Shown here in pieces: positions 36,689 to 45,293 of a stretch of DNA of 64,000 bases. This DNA comes from an uncultured Bacteroidales bacterium. Lineage in GTDB: Bacteria > Bacteroidota > Bacteroidia > Bacteroidales > Bacteroidaceae. Positions within the stretch are counted from its first letter, which is position 1. The number at the start of each line of letters is the position of its first letter. The stretch is from contig CADCDP010000012.1 in the NCBI GenBank assembly GCA_902800305.1, forward strand, positions 17,956 through 81,955, given 5' to 3'. Under the pieces are notes generated by a model that saw nothing but the letters and a program-made list of their open reading frames with translations, had not been told where the DNA came from and made no database searches. Made by a program: the position numbers and the translations under genes.

Positions 36689-39600
36689 ATGAAGTGTATA
36701 AGAACCATATTGCTGACCATTTTGGGGTTGTCAGCGTTTGCAAACAGCTTTGCACAGAGCACGAACGACGAAGACACGCTCTTTGTCTATACCAAGAAGT
36801 ACCAAGACCCAGCCTTGTATGAGCTGAATGAACTCAACAAGATTACCTTCAGCACGAAAGGCGTCCAATTCTGGAACACCGATTGGCCGACCGAATACCC
36901 TTACGCGAATGTCAGCGTCCTCTCGTTCAAGAAGCGAGCCACCCTTCCGAAGCATCTGCGTGGCGATGTGAACAGCGATGGGACGGTGGATATTTCCGAC
37001 GTGACGGCACTCGTCAACCTGATTCTAAGTTCTACCAACAGCAACCCGTATGGGGATGTGAACGGCGACGGCGATGTGAACATCAGCGATGTGACCGAAC
37101 TCGTCAACATCATCCTCGGCAAAACATTCAAGAAAAGCCCCCAAAAGCCCAGAAAGGAACCGTCCGAAGGCAACAGACAGGCCACCGCACACCAGTACCT
37201 CAACTTCTACCAAGACAAAGTGGTGCTCAAGCAGATTTCCACCGAAGAGATAGACAGCATGAGCGTGACGGAGACAGAACCGCGCACCATCAACTTGTGG
37301 CACAATGGCGAAGTCTTCCTCTCTTACCTTTCCGTTGACATAGACAGCATCACGGTCACCAACCAGGGCGGCTATCCCCTCTCCTACATCGGAATCGTCG
37401 GCTTCAACGACCAGCTCTACCCCAAAGGCATCGGCATCCTCTCCACATACACCGCTAGCCAGTACAAATCCTTCGTGAACAACTTGCCCAGCAAATACGG
37501 AACGCTGCTCTATTATGCCGTGGATAACGCGCTCGATATGCTTGACAACGCGAACATCCCGACACCGCTGAAGAACGCCACGCTCATCACCTTCACCGAC
37601 GGATTGGACCAAGGCTCCCTGATGATGACCGACCAGTACGGCTCGTCGGTGGATTACCTCACGGCCATGAGCCGCCGCATCGCCCAAACCAAGGTGCGCG
37701 ACCTCCCCGTCACCGCCTATACTGTGGGCTTGCGCGGCAAGGATGTCTCCAACGAGTCCTTGTTCCAGCAGAACCTGCAGCGGCTGGCAACTTCCCCCAA
37801 CAATGTGTATGAGCTGAGCAACATATCGGGCCTTCGCTCCAAGCTGCAAGAAATAGCCAGCCAAATAATCTGTGTGAGCAACCGCCAGACGATGAGTGCC
37901 AGGATTCCAGGTATTGACAACGGCACCTTGGTCCGCTTTGTCTTCGACGGGAAGCCCGCCGCTAGCAGCGAACTGTACATTGAAGGCACCTTCAATCTGC
38001 AAGACCGCTCCCTCCACGATGTCACCTACCACGGCCTCAAAGCCACCTCCGGCGCCATGGTGCAGGGCACACAGACAGGCATCTTCGTCACCTACACCTT
38101 CACGGGTATGCGTCCGTTGTCTGGCAACGGGCTGATTCCCACCTCGTCGGTCAAGCATTATTACCGTATGCCATCCTCCACCTCATGGCAAATCAACTCC
38201 GAGTTTTCCCCCGAAGGCAACACCCAGCGCAGCGTTTCCCACTCGGGAGCATCCATCTTCCTGATACTCGACTGCTCCAGTTCTCTCGGCAGCGATTTCA
38301 GCAAGATGCAGCAATATGCCAACGAATTTATCGACCTTGTCGCTGGCAATGCAGAACCGTTTAATGTAGTGGCTCCCACAAATGTGTCGGCAGCATTGGC
38401 CGAAACCGACTTGGTTATCAATGTCTCTTGGAATGCAGTAAACTATGCACAAAGCTATAACGTCTATCGCAGCAGCAGCTCCAGTGGCACTTACGAACTG
38501 GTGGCAGAGAATATCACCTCAACCGATTGGACGGACAACGCCCCACTAAGCGGCTACAACTATTACAAAGTTTGTGCCGTCAATCGGAACACCTTCAGTT
38601 CTCGAAGCTCCTACGCATCTGCGAACGTCACGCTTGATGCTCCCACCAATGTTACAGCAGGATTGGATGTCCAGAATAACAATCTGGTCATCAATGTCTC
38701 TTGGGATGCTGTGCCATTCGCTCAAAGCTATCAAATCTACCGCAGTAGCAGCTCTAATGGCACTTATTCATTAGTCGCTGAAAATATCACTTCAACCGAT
38801 TGGACGGACGAAAGCCCACAAAGCGGCAGCAACTATTACAAAGTCTGTGCTGTCAATCGCAATGTCATCAGTTCTCGAAGCTCCTACGCATACTTGTATT
38901 ACAATCTTAGTGCTCCGGCAAACGTCGTGGCAGGATTGGATGTTCAGAATGACAATTTAGTGGTCAAGGTCTCTTGGGATGCCGTGCAACATGCACAAAG
39001 CTACAATGTCTATCGTAGTAGCAGCTCCAGTGGCACTTACGCTCTGGTTGCAGAGAATGTCACTTCAAATAGTTGGACGGACGACAGCTCGTTAAGCGGC
39101 AGTTACTATTACAAAGTATGCGCCGTGGGTTATGGCTTCACCAGCTCTCAAAGCTCTTACGCATCCGTGAATGTCAAACTGAGTGTTCCCACGAATGTAA
39201 CGGTGGCAGTGGCCGAGAATGACCTTGTCATCAATCTCTCTTGGGATGCCATACAACATGCACAAACTTATCAAATCTACCGCAGTAGCAGTTCCAGTGG
39301 CACTTACGAGCTGGTCGCTGAGAATGTCACCTCAAACCAATGGACAGACGAAAGCCCCCTTAGCGGCAGCAACTATTACAAAGTCTGTGCCACTGGTTAC
39401 GGCTTTGCCAGTGCTCAAAGTTCATACACGTCTGTAAATGTCACACTTGATGCCCCTACGAACATCAAGGCAGAGGTAGCTGAGAACGACCTTGTTGTCA
39501 ATGTTTCTTGGGATGCCGTACAGCGTACACAAAGCTATAATGTCTATCGTGGTAGCAGCTCCAGTGGCACTTATACATTAGTAGCTGAGAATGTCTCCTC

Positions 39601-41362
39601 AGCTAATTGGACAGACGAAAGCCCCCTTAGTGGCGGCAACTATTACAAAGTGTGCGCTGTTAATCGGAATGTCAAGAGTTCCCAAAGCTCATACATATCT
39701 GTCAGTGTCTCGCTCAATACCCCAACGAACCTCAAAGCAGAAGTGGCCGAGAACGACCTTGTCGTTAATGTCTCTTGGGATGCCGTACAGCGTACACAAA
39801 GCTATAACGTCTATCGCAGTAGCAGCTCTAATGACACTTATACGTTAATTGCCGAAAATGTCACTTCAACCGATTGGACAGACGAAAGTCCATTAAGTGG
39901 CAGTAACTATTACAAAGTGTGCGCTGTTAATCGGAATGTCAAGAGTTCCCAAAGTTCTTACGTATCTGTGAATGTCACACTTGATGCTCCCACAAATGTT
40001 GTGGCGGGAGTGGAGTTTAAGAATAACACATTTGTTGTCAATGTGTCATGGGATGCTGTACAGCGTACACAAAGCTACAATATCTACCGTAGCAGTAGCT
40101 CCAGTGGCACTTACGAACTGGTAGCTGAGAATGTCCTCTTAGCTAATTGGACGGACGAAAGCCCATTGGGCGGCAACAATTATTACAAAGTGTGTGCTGT
40201 CAATCGGAATGTCAAGAGTTCCCAAAGTTCATACGCATCTGTGAATGTCACACTTGATGCTCCCACCAATGTTGTGGCAGAATTGGAATTTAAGAATAAC
40301 ACATTTGTTGTCAATGTGTCATGGGGTGCTGTACAGCGTACACAAAACTACAATATCTACCGTAGTAGTAGCTCCAGTGACACTTACGAACTGGTGGCTG
40401 AGAATGTCCCCTTAGCTAATTGGACGGACGAAAACCCTCTAAGCGGCAGCAACTATTACAAGGTGTGTGCCGTCAATCGGAATGTCAAGAGTTCTCAAAG
40501 TTCATACACATCGGTGAGTGTCACGCTCAATGCTCCCACAAACGTCGTGGCAGGCCTTGATGTTCAAGATAACAATAGGGTAATCAATGTCTCTTGGAAT
40601 GCTGTGCAATATGCCCAAAGCTACAAAGTCTATCGTTGTGGTAGCTCCAGTGGCAGTTATACGTTAGTGGCTGAGAATGTCAGTTCTACCAGTTGGACGG
40701 ACAACAGCCCATTAGGTGGCAATAACTATTATAAAGTGTGTGCCGTCAATCGGAACATTTTCAGCTCTCAAAGTTCATCTTCTAATGTTGTTTTTGTAAG
40801 TAGTTGTCCTGATGCCAACCACCCCCATGCGATTGACCTCGGTTTGCCCTCTGGCACGAAGTGGGCCTGCTGTAACGTGGGTGCATCGTCTCCAGAGGAT
40901 TACGGCGGCTATTACGCTTGGGGCGAGACACAGACGAAGAGTGTGTATAATTGGGACACGTATCAATATGGCAGTAGTTCAAGCAATGTGGTGAACATCG
41001 GTTCCAATATTGCCGGCACCAAATATGATGCGGCCACGGCCAACTGGGGTGCTTCTTGGTGTATGCCATCAAAGGAGCAGATTATTGAACTCGTCTACAA
41101 CTGCTCCTATCAATGGACACAGCAGAACGGCGTAAATGGTGGTCTGTTCACCGGTCCTAACGGCTATAGCGTTTTCCTGCCCGCTGCTGGCGGCTGCTGG
41201 ACTGGTGAGCTGCACAAAGAGGGTTCCCACGGCTACTACTGGTCGTCTTCGCTTGTGATCTACCCGCAAAACGCTTTCTACTTCTGCTTCTTCTCGGACT
41301 ACGCGCGCTGGGACTACTACTACCGCGACGACGGTTTCTCCGTGCGTCCAGTCTCAAAATAA
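36689..41362 (+). CDS. giant secreted protein: dockerin-like repeats, VWA-like segments, nine FN3 repeats, C-terminal FISUMP domain
   Basis: About 1,557 residues. Order (from ATG 36689): signal peptide MKCIRTILLTILGLSAFANSFA (1-22); two dockerin-type calcium repeats (DVNSDGTVDISDVTALV and DVNGDGDVNISDVTELV, about 93-145); a VWA-like half (VGFNDQLYPKGIGIL, GTLLYYAVDNALDML, LITFTDGLD; about 240-395); a beta-rich linker; a DxSxS metal-site motif (FLILDCSSSLGSDFSKMQ, about 526-545); nine FN3 repeats (about 560-1370); and a FISUMP domain (HAIDLGLPSGTKWACCNVG ... WSSS ... FSVRPVSK). Likely displayed or released outside the cell as an adhesin or receptor. The final about 80 nt are made mainly of NNC codons, unlike the rest; see findings. 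ATG 36689 is preferred over GTG 36665 as it starts the signal peptide. Confidence 0.85.
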   Translation: MKCIRTILLTILGLSAFANSFAQSTNDEDTLFVYTKKYQDPALYELNELNKITFSTKGVQFWNTDWPTEYPYANVSVLSFKKRATLPKHLRGDVNSDGTVDISDVTALVNLILSSTNSNPYGDVNGDGDVNISDVTELVNIILGKTFKKSPQKPRKEPSEGNRQATAHQYLNFYQDKVVLKQISTEEIDSMSVTETEPRTINLWHNGEVFLSYLSVDIDSITVTNQGGYPLSYIGIVGFNDQLYPKGIGILSTYTASQYKSFVNNLPSKYGTLLYYAVDNALDMLDNANIPTPLKNATLITFTDGLDQGSLMMTDQYGSSVDYLTAMSRRIAQTKVRDLPVTAYTVGLRGKDVSNESLFQQNLQRLATSPNNVYELSNISGLRSKLQEIASQIICVSNRQTMSARIPGIDNGTLVRFVFDGKPAASSELYIEGTFNLQDRSLHDVTYHGLKATSGAMVQGTQTGIFVTYTFTGMRPLSGNGLIPTSSVKHYYRMPSSTSWQINSEFSPEGNTQRSVSHSGASIFLILDCSSSLGSDFSKMQQYANEFIDLVAGNAEPFNVVAPTNVSAALAETDLVINVSWNAVNYAQSYNVYRSSSSSGTYELVAENITSTDWTDNAPLSGYNYYKVCAVNRNTFSSRSSYASANVTLDAPTNVTAGLDVQNNNLVINVSWDAVPFAQSYQIYRSSSSNGTYSLVAENITSTDWTDESPQSGSNYYKVCAVNRNVISSRSSYAYLYYNLSAPANVVAGLDVQNDNLVVKVSWDAVQHAQSYNVYRSSSSSGTYALVAENVTSNSWTDDSSLSGSYYYKVCAVGYGFTSSQSSYASVNVKLSVPTNVTVAVAENDLVINLSWDAIQHAQTYQIYRSSSSSGTYELVAENVTSNQWTDESPLSGSNYYKVCATGYGFASAQSSYTSVNVTLDAPTNIKAEVAENDLVVNVSWDAVQRTQSYNVYRGSSSSGTYTLVAENVSSANWTDESPLSGGNYYKVCAVNRNVKSSQSSYISVSVSLNTPTNLKAEVAENDLVVNVSWDAVQRTQSYNVYRSSSSNDTYTLIAENVTSTDWTDESPLSGSNYYKVCAVNRNVKSSQSSYVSVNVTLDAPTNVVAGVEFKNNTFVVNVSWDAVQRTQSYNIYRSSSSSGTYELVAENVLLANWTDESPLGGNNYYKVCAVNRNVKSSQSSYASVNVTLDAPTNVVAELEFKNNTFVVNVSWGAVQRTQNYNIYRSSSSSDTYELVAENVPLANWTDENPLSGSNYYKVCAVNRNVKSSQSSYTSVSVTLNAPTNVVAGLDVQDNNRVINVSWNAVQYAQSYKVYRCGSSSGSYTLVAENVSSTSWTDNSPLGGNNYYKVCAVNRNIFSSQSSSSNVVFVSSCPDANHPHAIDLGLPSGTKWACCNVGASSPEDYGGYYAWGETQTKSVYNWDTYQYGSSSSNVVNIGSNIAGTKYDAATANWGASWCMPSKEQIIELVYNCSYQWTQQNGVNGGLFTGPNGYSVFLPAAGGCWTGELHKEGSHGYYWSSSLVIYPQNAFYFCFFSDYARWDYYYRDDGFSVRPVSK
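38372..40800 (+). repeat. array of nine FN3-coding repeats
   Basis: Nine direct repeats of about 260-275 bp, each coding a fibronectin type III-like module of the form APTNV...NVSWDAVQ..QSYNVYRSS, then WTDESPLSG.NYYKVCAVNRNV. Modules 5-8 are nearly identical, pointing to recent tandem duplication; copy number probably varies between strains. Confidence 0.9.
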
Positions 41363-41398
41363 TTTTATTTAATTCATTTAATTTATTTGTTTAATTTT

Positions 41399-41446
41399 GG
41401 ATGCGGCCAATAAAAGCCGCATCCCCTAATACCGGCGTAAGCCGGT
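41399..41446 (+). terminator. two GC-rich hairpins after the FISUMP gene
   Basis: GGATGCGGC (41399-41407) with GCCGCATCC (41416-41424), loop CAATAAAA; and ACCGGC (41431-41436) with GCCGGT (41441-41446), loop GTAA. No long T run follows, so termination is only one possibility; GC-rich hairpins just downstream of a variable gene end are also a feature of retroelement-diversified genes. Confidence 0.5.
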
Positions 41447-41464
41447 CGAAAAATATTTTCAAGC

Positions 41465-41581
41465 ATGGCAGACATCAGACAAATCATCACAAGAGAGCAT
41501 GAAGAACGAGCGTTCATCCACCTCTACCACGAAGGGGTGTCGCCATATCACGAAAAGCTTCCGCTGACTCTCCGTCGTTGA
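41465..41581 (+). pseudogene. truncated small ORF cut off by a palindromic repeat
   Basis: 38 codons, MADIRQIITREHEERAFIHL then YHEGVSPYHEKLPLTLRR and stop. The first 25 residues (REHEE..FIHLYHEG) resemble, from memory, the start of longer Bacteroidales hypothetical proteins. The last eight codons and the stop lie within the inverted repeat that begins at about 41565, so the repeat seems to have truncated an older gene. No function assigned. Confidence 0.4.
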
Positions 41582-41652
41582 GTCACGAGGGGCAACGACG
41601 GAGAGTCACGTGACTCAACGACGAAGAGTCATGCGAGGCAACGTCGTTGCCT
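41566..41652. repeat. nested palindromic repeat cluster
   Basis: GACTCTCCGTCGTTG (41566-41580) is perfectly complementary to CAACGACGGAGAGTC (41593-41607); the left arm also pairs with CGTGACTCAACGACG (from 41609, one mismatch further on). A separate 17-bp odd palindrome AGGCAACG-T-CGTTGCCT is at 41636-41652. Alternative pairings allow more than one fold. Confidence 0.8.
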
Positions 41653-41790
41653 ATAGGGAAGACACAGTTGGGTTTCTTCCCAAGTAAACACGAGCCTCTG
41701 AGATAAGTGATGACGGGCTACAGTGATAAGTGTTAACGAGCCTGAGAGTGATGATATAACGGGCACGGAACCGCTTTTTCCCCCTTTTTC
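41653..41790. other. non-coding stretch with degenerate direct repeats
   Basis: No ORF supported. Words of the form TGAT...ACGGGC recur about every 24 bp between about 41709 and 41766 (TGATGACGGGC, TGATAAGTGTTAACGAGCC, TGATGATATAACGGGC). Purpose unknown. Confidence 0.4.
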
Positions 41791-41821
41791 TTTGTCGATT
41801 CACCATGATTTGTTATCTTTG
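41791..41821 (+). promoter_or_regulatory. promoter for the toxin-antitoxin pair
   Basis: TTTG 41791-41794, 19-nt spacer, TATCTTTG 41814-41821; antitoxin ATG 29 nt downstream. Confidence 0.75.
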
Positions 41822-41850
41822 CAACGTAAAACTTAAAAATTGTAGAAGTT

Positions 41851-42117
41851 ATGACAGCAGTACAATTGAATGCGATGAATACCCAGCTTTGGCAGGGAAT
41901 CGGTGCCATTGCCGACAGCGAGCCGCTGATGAGACGGCTGACGAAGTATGTCTCCAAATTGGTGAAAGAGAAGACTGACCCCACATTGATGACTAAGGAG
42001 GAGTTCTATGCGAAGATAGAACGTGGTGAGGAAGCGTATAGACGTGGTGAATGTACCCGTCTGCGGAAAGGCGAATCGGTGACTGAGATGTTAAGGAGAA
42101 GTGGGTATGACATTTGA
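41851..42117 (+). CDS. antitoxin of a YoeB-type system
   Basis: 88 residues, no signal peptide. Starts MTAVQLNAMNTQLWQGIGAI and contains TLMTKEEFYAKIERGEEA, the pattern of small Bacteroidota antitoxins paired with Txe/YoeB toxins. The N-terminal part would bind DNA for autoregulation and the C-terminal part the toxin (known for the class). Overlaps the toxin start by 11 nt, which couples their translation. Confidence 0.75.
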   Translation: MTAVQLNAMNTQLWQGIGAIADSEPLMRRLTKYVSKLVKEKTDPTLMTKEEFYAKIERGEEAYRRGECTRLRKGESVTEMLRRSGYDI

Positions 42118-42382
42118 TATAGATTTCACACCCGATGCCAAGGCCGATATGGCAAAACTAGCGAGAAGTGAACCTAAGGTTTACAAGAAGGCTTTACGTT
42201 TCATTGATGAACTGATGGAACACCCCAAAACGGGCACGGGGCATCCTGAGCCGCTGAAGGGTAAGCCTGAAGATCGTTGGAGCCGTGAACTCACCAAGAA
42301 GCACCGCATGGTCTATCGTATTTACGAAACCGAGGTTGTAGTGCTGGTCATCTCTGCATACGGTCATTACAACGACAAATAG
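42107..42382 (+). CDS. YoeB/Txe family mRNA interferase toxin
   Basis: Ribosome-dependent RNase of the RelE fold that cuts mRNA in the A site. Family landmarks: GTGHPEPLKG (Glu48), DRWSREL, KHRMVYRI and the C-terminal SAYGHY with catalytic His87-Tyr88. 91 residues. The ATG 42107 has a good Shine-Dalgarno AGGAG at 42094-42098 and overlaps the antitoxin stop; GTG 42101 is less likely. All key residues are intact, so the toxin should be active. Confidence 0.88.
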   Translation: MTFDIDFTPDAKADMAKLARSEPKVYKKALRFIDELMEHPKTGTGHPEPLKGKPEDRWSRELTKKHRMVYRIYETEVVVLVISAYGHYNDK

Positions 42383-42413
42383 AATTTTTTTGTGTCAAAA
42401 CAGACGGAAATAT

Positions 42414-43087
42414 ATGAAATACCCGATTGGAATACAGAATTTCGAGAAGTTGCGCAGGGAGGGCTTTGCGTATGTGGATAAGACGGCTCTGATGTACAAA
42501 TTGGTGCAGGAGGGAACCTATTACTTTCTTTCCCGTCCCCGTCGTTTTGGCAAGTCGCTCTTTTTGTCCACCCTGGAAGCGTATTTTGATGGTCAGAAGG
42601 AACTCTTCGAGGGATTGGCCGTGAGCGAGCTGGAGAAGGAATGGATCAAGTACCCCATCCTGCACATGGATTTGAACTCGCGGAAATACGACACTTTGGA
42701 TGCGCTGATGAGCGAATTGAACCGCCACTTGGAGATGTGGGAAAAAGAGTATGGCGACGAGTTTAGCAACCGTGTCCCAGAAGAACGTTTCCTTCAGGTT
42801 ATCAAGAAGGCTTTTGAACAGACGGGGCGTCGTGTTGTCATCCTGATTGACGAATACGACAAGCCCATGCTTCAAGCCATCGGCAACGAGCCATTGCAAG
42901 CCGACTACCGCAATACATCTATATTCTGGAACTGAAACTCGACCAGTCGGCTGATGTGGCTCTTGCCCAGATAGACGAGAAGGGTTATGCCAAGCCCTTC
43001 ACAGGTGACAGCCGTCAGCTTTTTAAGATAGGTGTCAACTTCTCCACTACCAAACGTTTGATAGATGATTGGAAAATAGTGGAGTGA
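42414..43087 (+). pseudogene. AAA-ATPase-like / PD-(D/E)XK nuclease protein with internal deletion
   Basis: The N-terminal part (MKYPIGIQNFEKLRREGFAY; Walker A region FLSRPRRFGKSL; Walker B VVILIDEYDKP) is the common Bacteroidota AAA-ATPase_like/DUF1703-type protein, which usually has about 520 residues. After LQADYRNT the frame breaks; in the +2 frame the sequence resumes from about 42908 as YIYILELKLDQSADVALAQI to ...RLIDDWKIVE, the normal C-terminal nuclease end. About 300 codons between the two parts are missing and the frames do not match, so this is a pseudogene. Confidence 0.82.
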
Positions 43088-43282
43088 GATGATGTTGTAG
43101 GTTTTGGGGGGTGGGCTGAACATAATAGTGTCAGTCTATCCCTCTTTTTGTTGCAATCTTTGTTGTTCTATATTGCCTTTTGTCTATAAATACATTTACT
43201 TTTTTTAGGCTATTGTTGTTGCTTTTTCTATTGTTTTACAATGTTTTAATACTTTTCATTATTTATATTTTTTTTATTCTTT

Positions 43283-43313
43283 TTGGAACGTATTAAGATT
43301 TGTTGTAATTTTG
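43283..43313 (+). promoter_or_regulatory. promoter of the starch locus (neopullulanase gene)
   Basis: TTG 43283-43285, 20-nt spacer, TAATTTTG 43306-43313; start codon 32 nt downstream. The 190 nt upstream are T-rich without ORFs and may hold regulator sites. Confidence 0.75.
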
Positions 43314-43344
43314 CCAGCGAAAACTTAAAAAATGTGACTAACCT

Positions 43345-45210
43345 ATGAAACGTAGAATCGGACTTGTTATGATGCTGTTCAATCTGCTGAGTTTTCTCGG
43401 ACTGAAAGCTGCTACACCAACGGTGGAACATGTACACCCCCTGAACTGGTGGGCTGGTATGGTGAATCCAGAGTTGCAAATCATGCTGCATGGTGAAGGT
43501 ATTGGTGCCTTCGATGTGGAACTGAAGGATGCACAAGGCATCGCTGTGAAGAACGTGGTGAAGTTCGACAATAAGAACTACATTATTATATATATAGACA
43601 CGAAAGGTGCGCCAGCACAGCGGTTCTCCATCCTGCTGAAGTCGGGAAAGAAGACGGTGAAGACACTGCCCTACGAACTGAAGGAGCGGCAGCAGGTGGC
43701 TCGCAAGAGTTTTGATGCCAGCGATGTGGTCTATCTGCTGATGCCCGACCGCTTTGCCACGGGTACGACGGACAAGCAGAAGACGCAGATGTATAAGGGC
43801 ATGAAGGAGCATACGTGGGATAGGGCAGTGGATATGGCTCGCCATGGTGGTGACTTGGCAGGTATGACCCAACACCTTGATTATCTGCAAGAATTGGGTA
43901 TCACTGCCATTTGGCCTACACCGACGTTGGAGAATAACATGGCGGAAATGTCGTATCATGGTTATGCCATCACCGATTATTACAGGACAGACCCACGTTT
44001 TGGTACGAACGAGGAATATTGTACTTTTGTGGACGAAGCGCACAAGCGTGGCATCAAGGTCATCAAGGACATCGTTTTCAACCATTGCGGCGTGTCAAAC
44101 TTCCTGTTTGCAGACCGTCCAGCCGACGACTGGTTCAACTACAACAGTCAGTTCACGCAGACAGGCTATAAGACCATCGCAACGAGCGATAGTCACGTTT
44201 CCCAGTTAGACCGCAAATTGACCATAGATGGTTGGTTCACAGAGCAGATGCCTGATGTGAACGGACAAAACAAACTCTTTGCCGACTATCTTATTCAGGC
44301 TTCCATTTGGTGGATAGAGTATGCTGGCATCGACGGTATCCGTCAGGACACCTATCCCTACAACGATTTCGACTTCATGCGTCGTTGGTGCCAAGAAGTG
44401 GAGGCACAATACCCAGGTTTCAACATTGTGGGCGAGACGTGGGTAAACAACAATGTGAGTGTAAGCTATTGGCAGAAAGACAGCAAGTTAGCTGCTCCGA
44501 AGAACAGCGAACTGAAGACCGTGATGGACTTCCCACTCATGTATATCCTCGACTCCTTCTACGACGAAGAGACCGACGAATGGAATCATGGTTTGGCTCG
44601 GGTGTATGAGTATATTTGCCAAGACATGGTGTATGCCGACGTTGACCATCTGCTCACCTTCCTGGCCAACCACGACACTGACCGTTTCCAACCCACAGCG
44701 GAGAAAGCCAAGGACGTGTCGCGCTATAAGCAAGCACTGACGTTGCTGCTCACGTTGCGTGGTATTCCGCAGCTCTATGTGGGTGATGAAATCGGCATGT
44801 ATGCCAACAAGAGCGTGAACGACGGTGCGCTTCGTCAGGACTTCCCTGGTGGTTTCCCCGGCGACAAGAACAATGCTTTCACGGCCGAGGGGCGAACCAC
44901 GTTGCAAAATGAGTATTTCAACTTTACGAAGAAACTGCTCAACTGGCGCAAGGGTAACGATGTGGTGGCGTTCGGCAAATTGACGCACTATGCCATCCGG
45001 AACGGTTGCTATGTCTATGCTCGTCAGAAGAGTGGAAAGACCGTGACCGTGGTGATGAACGGGACGAGTGAGCCACAGACACTTGACCTAAGCATTTATC
45101 GTGAAGTGATGCCGACAAACAAGGCTTACGATGTCATTTCGGGACGCGAGGTTGAATTGAAAGACCGTCTGGACGTGCCAAGTCGAGGCATCTACATTTT
45201 GAACTTCTGA
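43345..45210 (+). CDS. susA: GH13 neopullulanase / cyclomaltodextrinase (SusA-like)
   Basis: Periplasmic enzyme that hydrolyses alpha-1,4 links of imported maltooligosaccharides. Signal peptide to about residue 23 (LGLKA). An N-terminal Ig-like module precedes the TIM barrel (about 125-530). Catalytic set of GH13: nucleophile Asp335 in GIDGIRQDTYPY, acid/base Glu364 in IVGETWV, Asp444 in LANHDTDR; IVFNHCG is conserved region I. 621 residues, as SusA. First gene of the starch locus; the next gene has its own promoter 135 nt later. Confidence 0.92.
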   Translation: MKRRIGLVMMLFNLLSFLGLKAATPTVEHVHPLNWWAGMVNPELQIMLHGEGIGAFDVELKDAQGIAVKNVVKFDNKNYIIIYIDTKGAPAQRFSILLKSGKKTVKTLPYELKERQQVARKSFDASDVVYLLMPDRFATGTTDKQKTQMYKGMKEHTWDRAVDMARHGGDLAGMTQHLDYLQELGITAIWPTPTLENNMAEMSYHGYAITDYYRTDPRFGTNEEYCTFVDEAHKRGIKVIKDIVFNHCGVSNFLFADRPADDWFNYNSQFTQTGYKTIATSDSHVSQLDRKLTIDGWFTEQMPDVNGQNKLFADYLIQASIWWIEYAGIDGIRQDTYPYNDFDFMRRWCQEVEAQYPGFNIVGETWVNNNVSVSYWQKDSKLAAPKNSELKTVMDFPLMYILDSFYDEETDEWNHGLARVYEYICQDMVYADVDHLLTFLANHDTDRFQPTAEKAKDVSRYKQALTLLLTLRGIPQLYVGDEIGMYANKSVNDGALRQDFPGGFPGDKNNAFTAEGRTTLQNEYFNFTKKLLNWRKGNDVVAFGKLTHYAIRNGCYVYARQKSGKTVTVVMNGTSEPQTLDLSIYREVMPTNKAYDVISGREVELKDRLDVPSRGIYILNF

Positions 45211-45293
45211 CTGTGAAAATGGGAAAAAGACAACGGATTACACAGATTTTACGGATTTAAGTGTCTCTTTTTATCAAAAAAGTACTCATAAAG

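Noticed and set aside
38372..40800. Regular repeats that might suggest a CRISPR array
   Set aside because: Repeat units are about 270 bp, protein-coding in one frame and encode FN3 modules; no short repeats with unique spacers exist anywhere in the window.
36689..43087. Search for a reverse transcriptase or template repeat near the FISUMP gene
   Set aside because: No ORF with reverse transcriptase motifs and no second copy of the 3' end was seen within the window, so a complete retroelement cannot be claimed.
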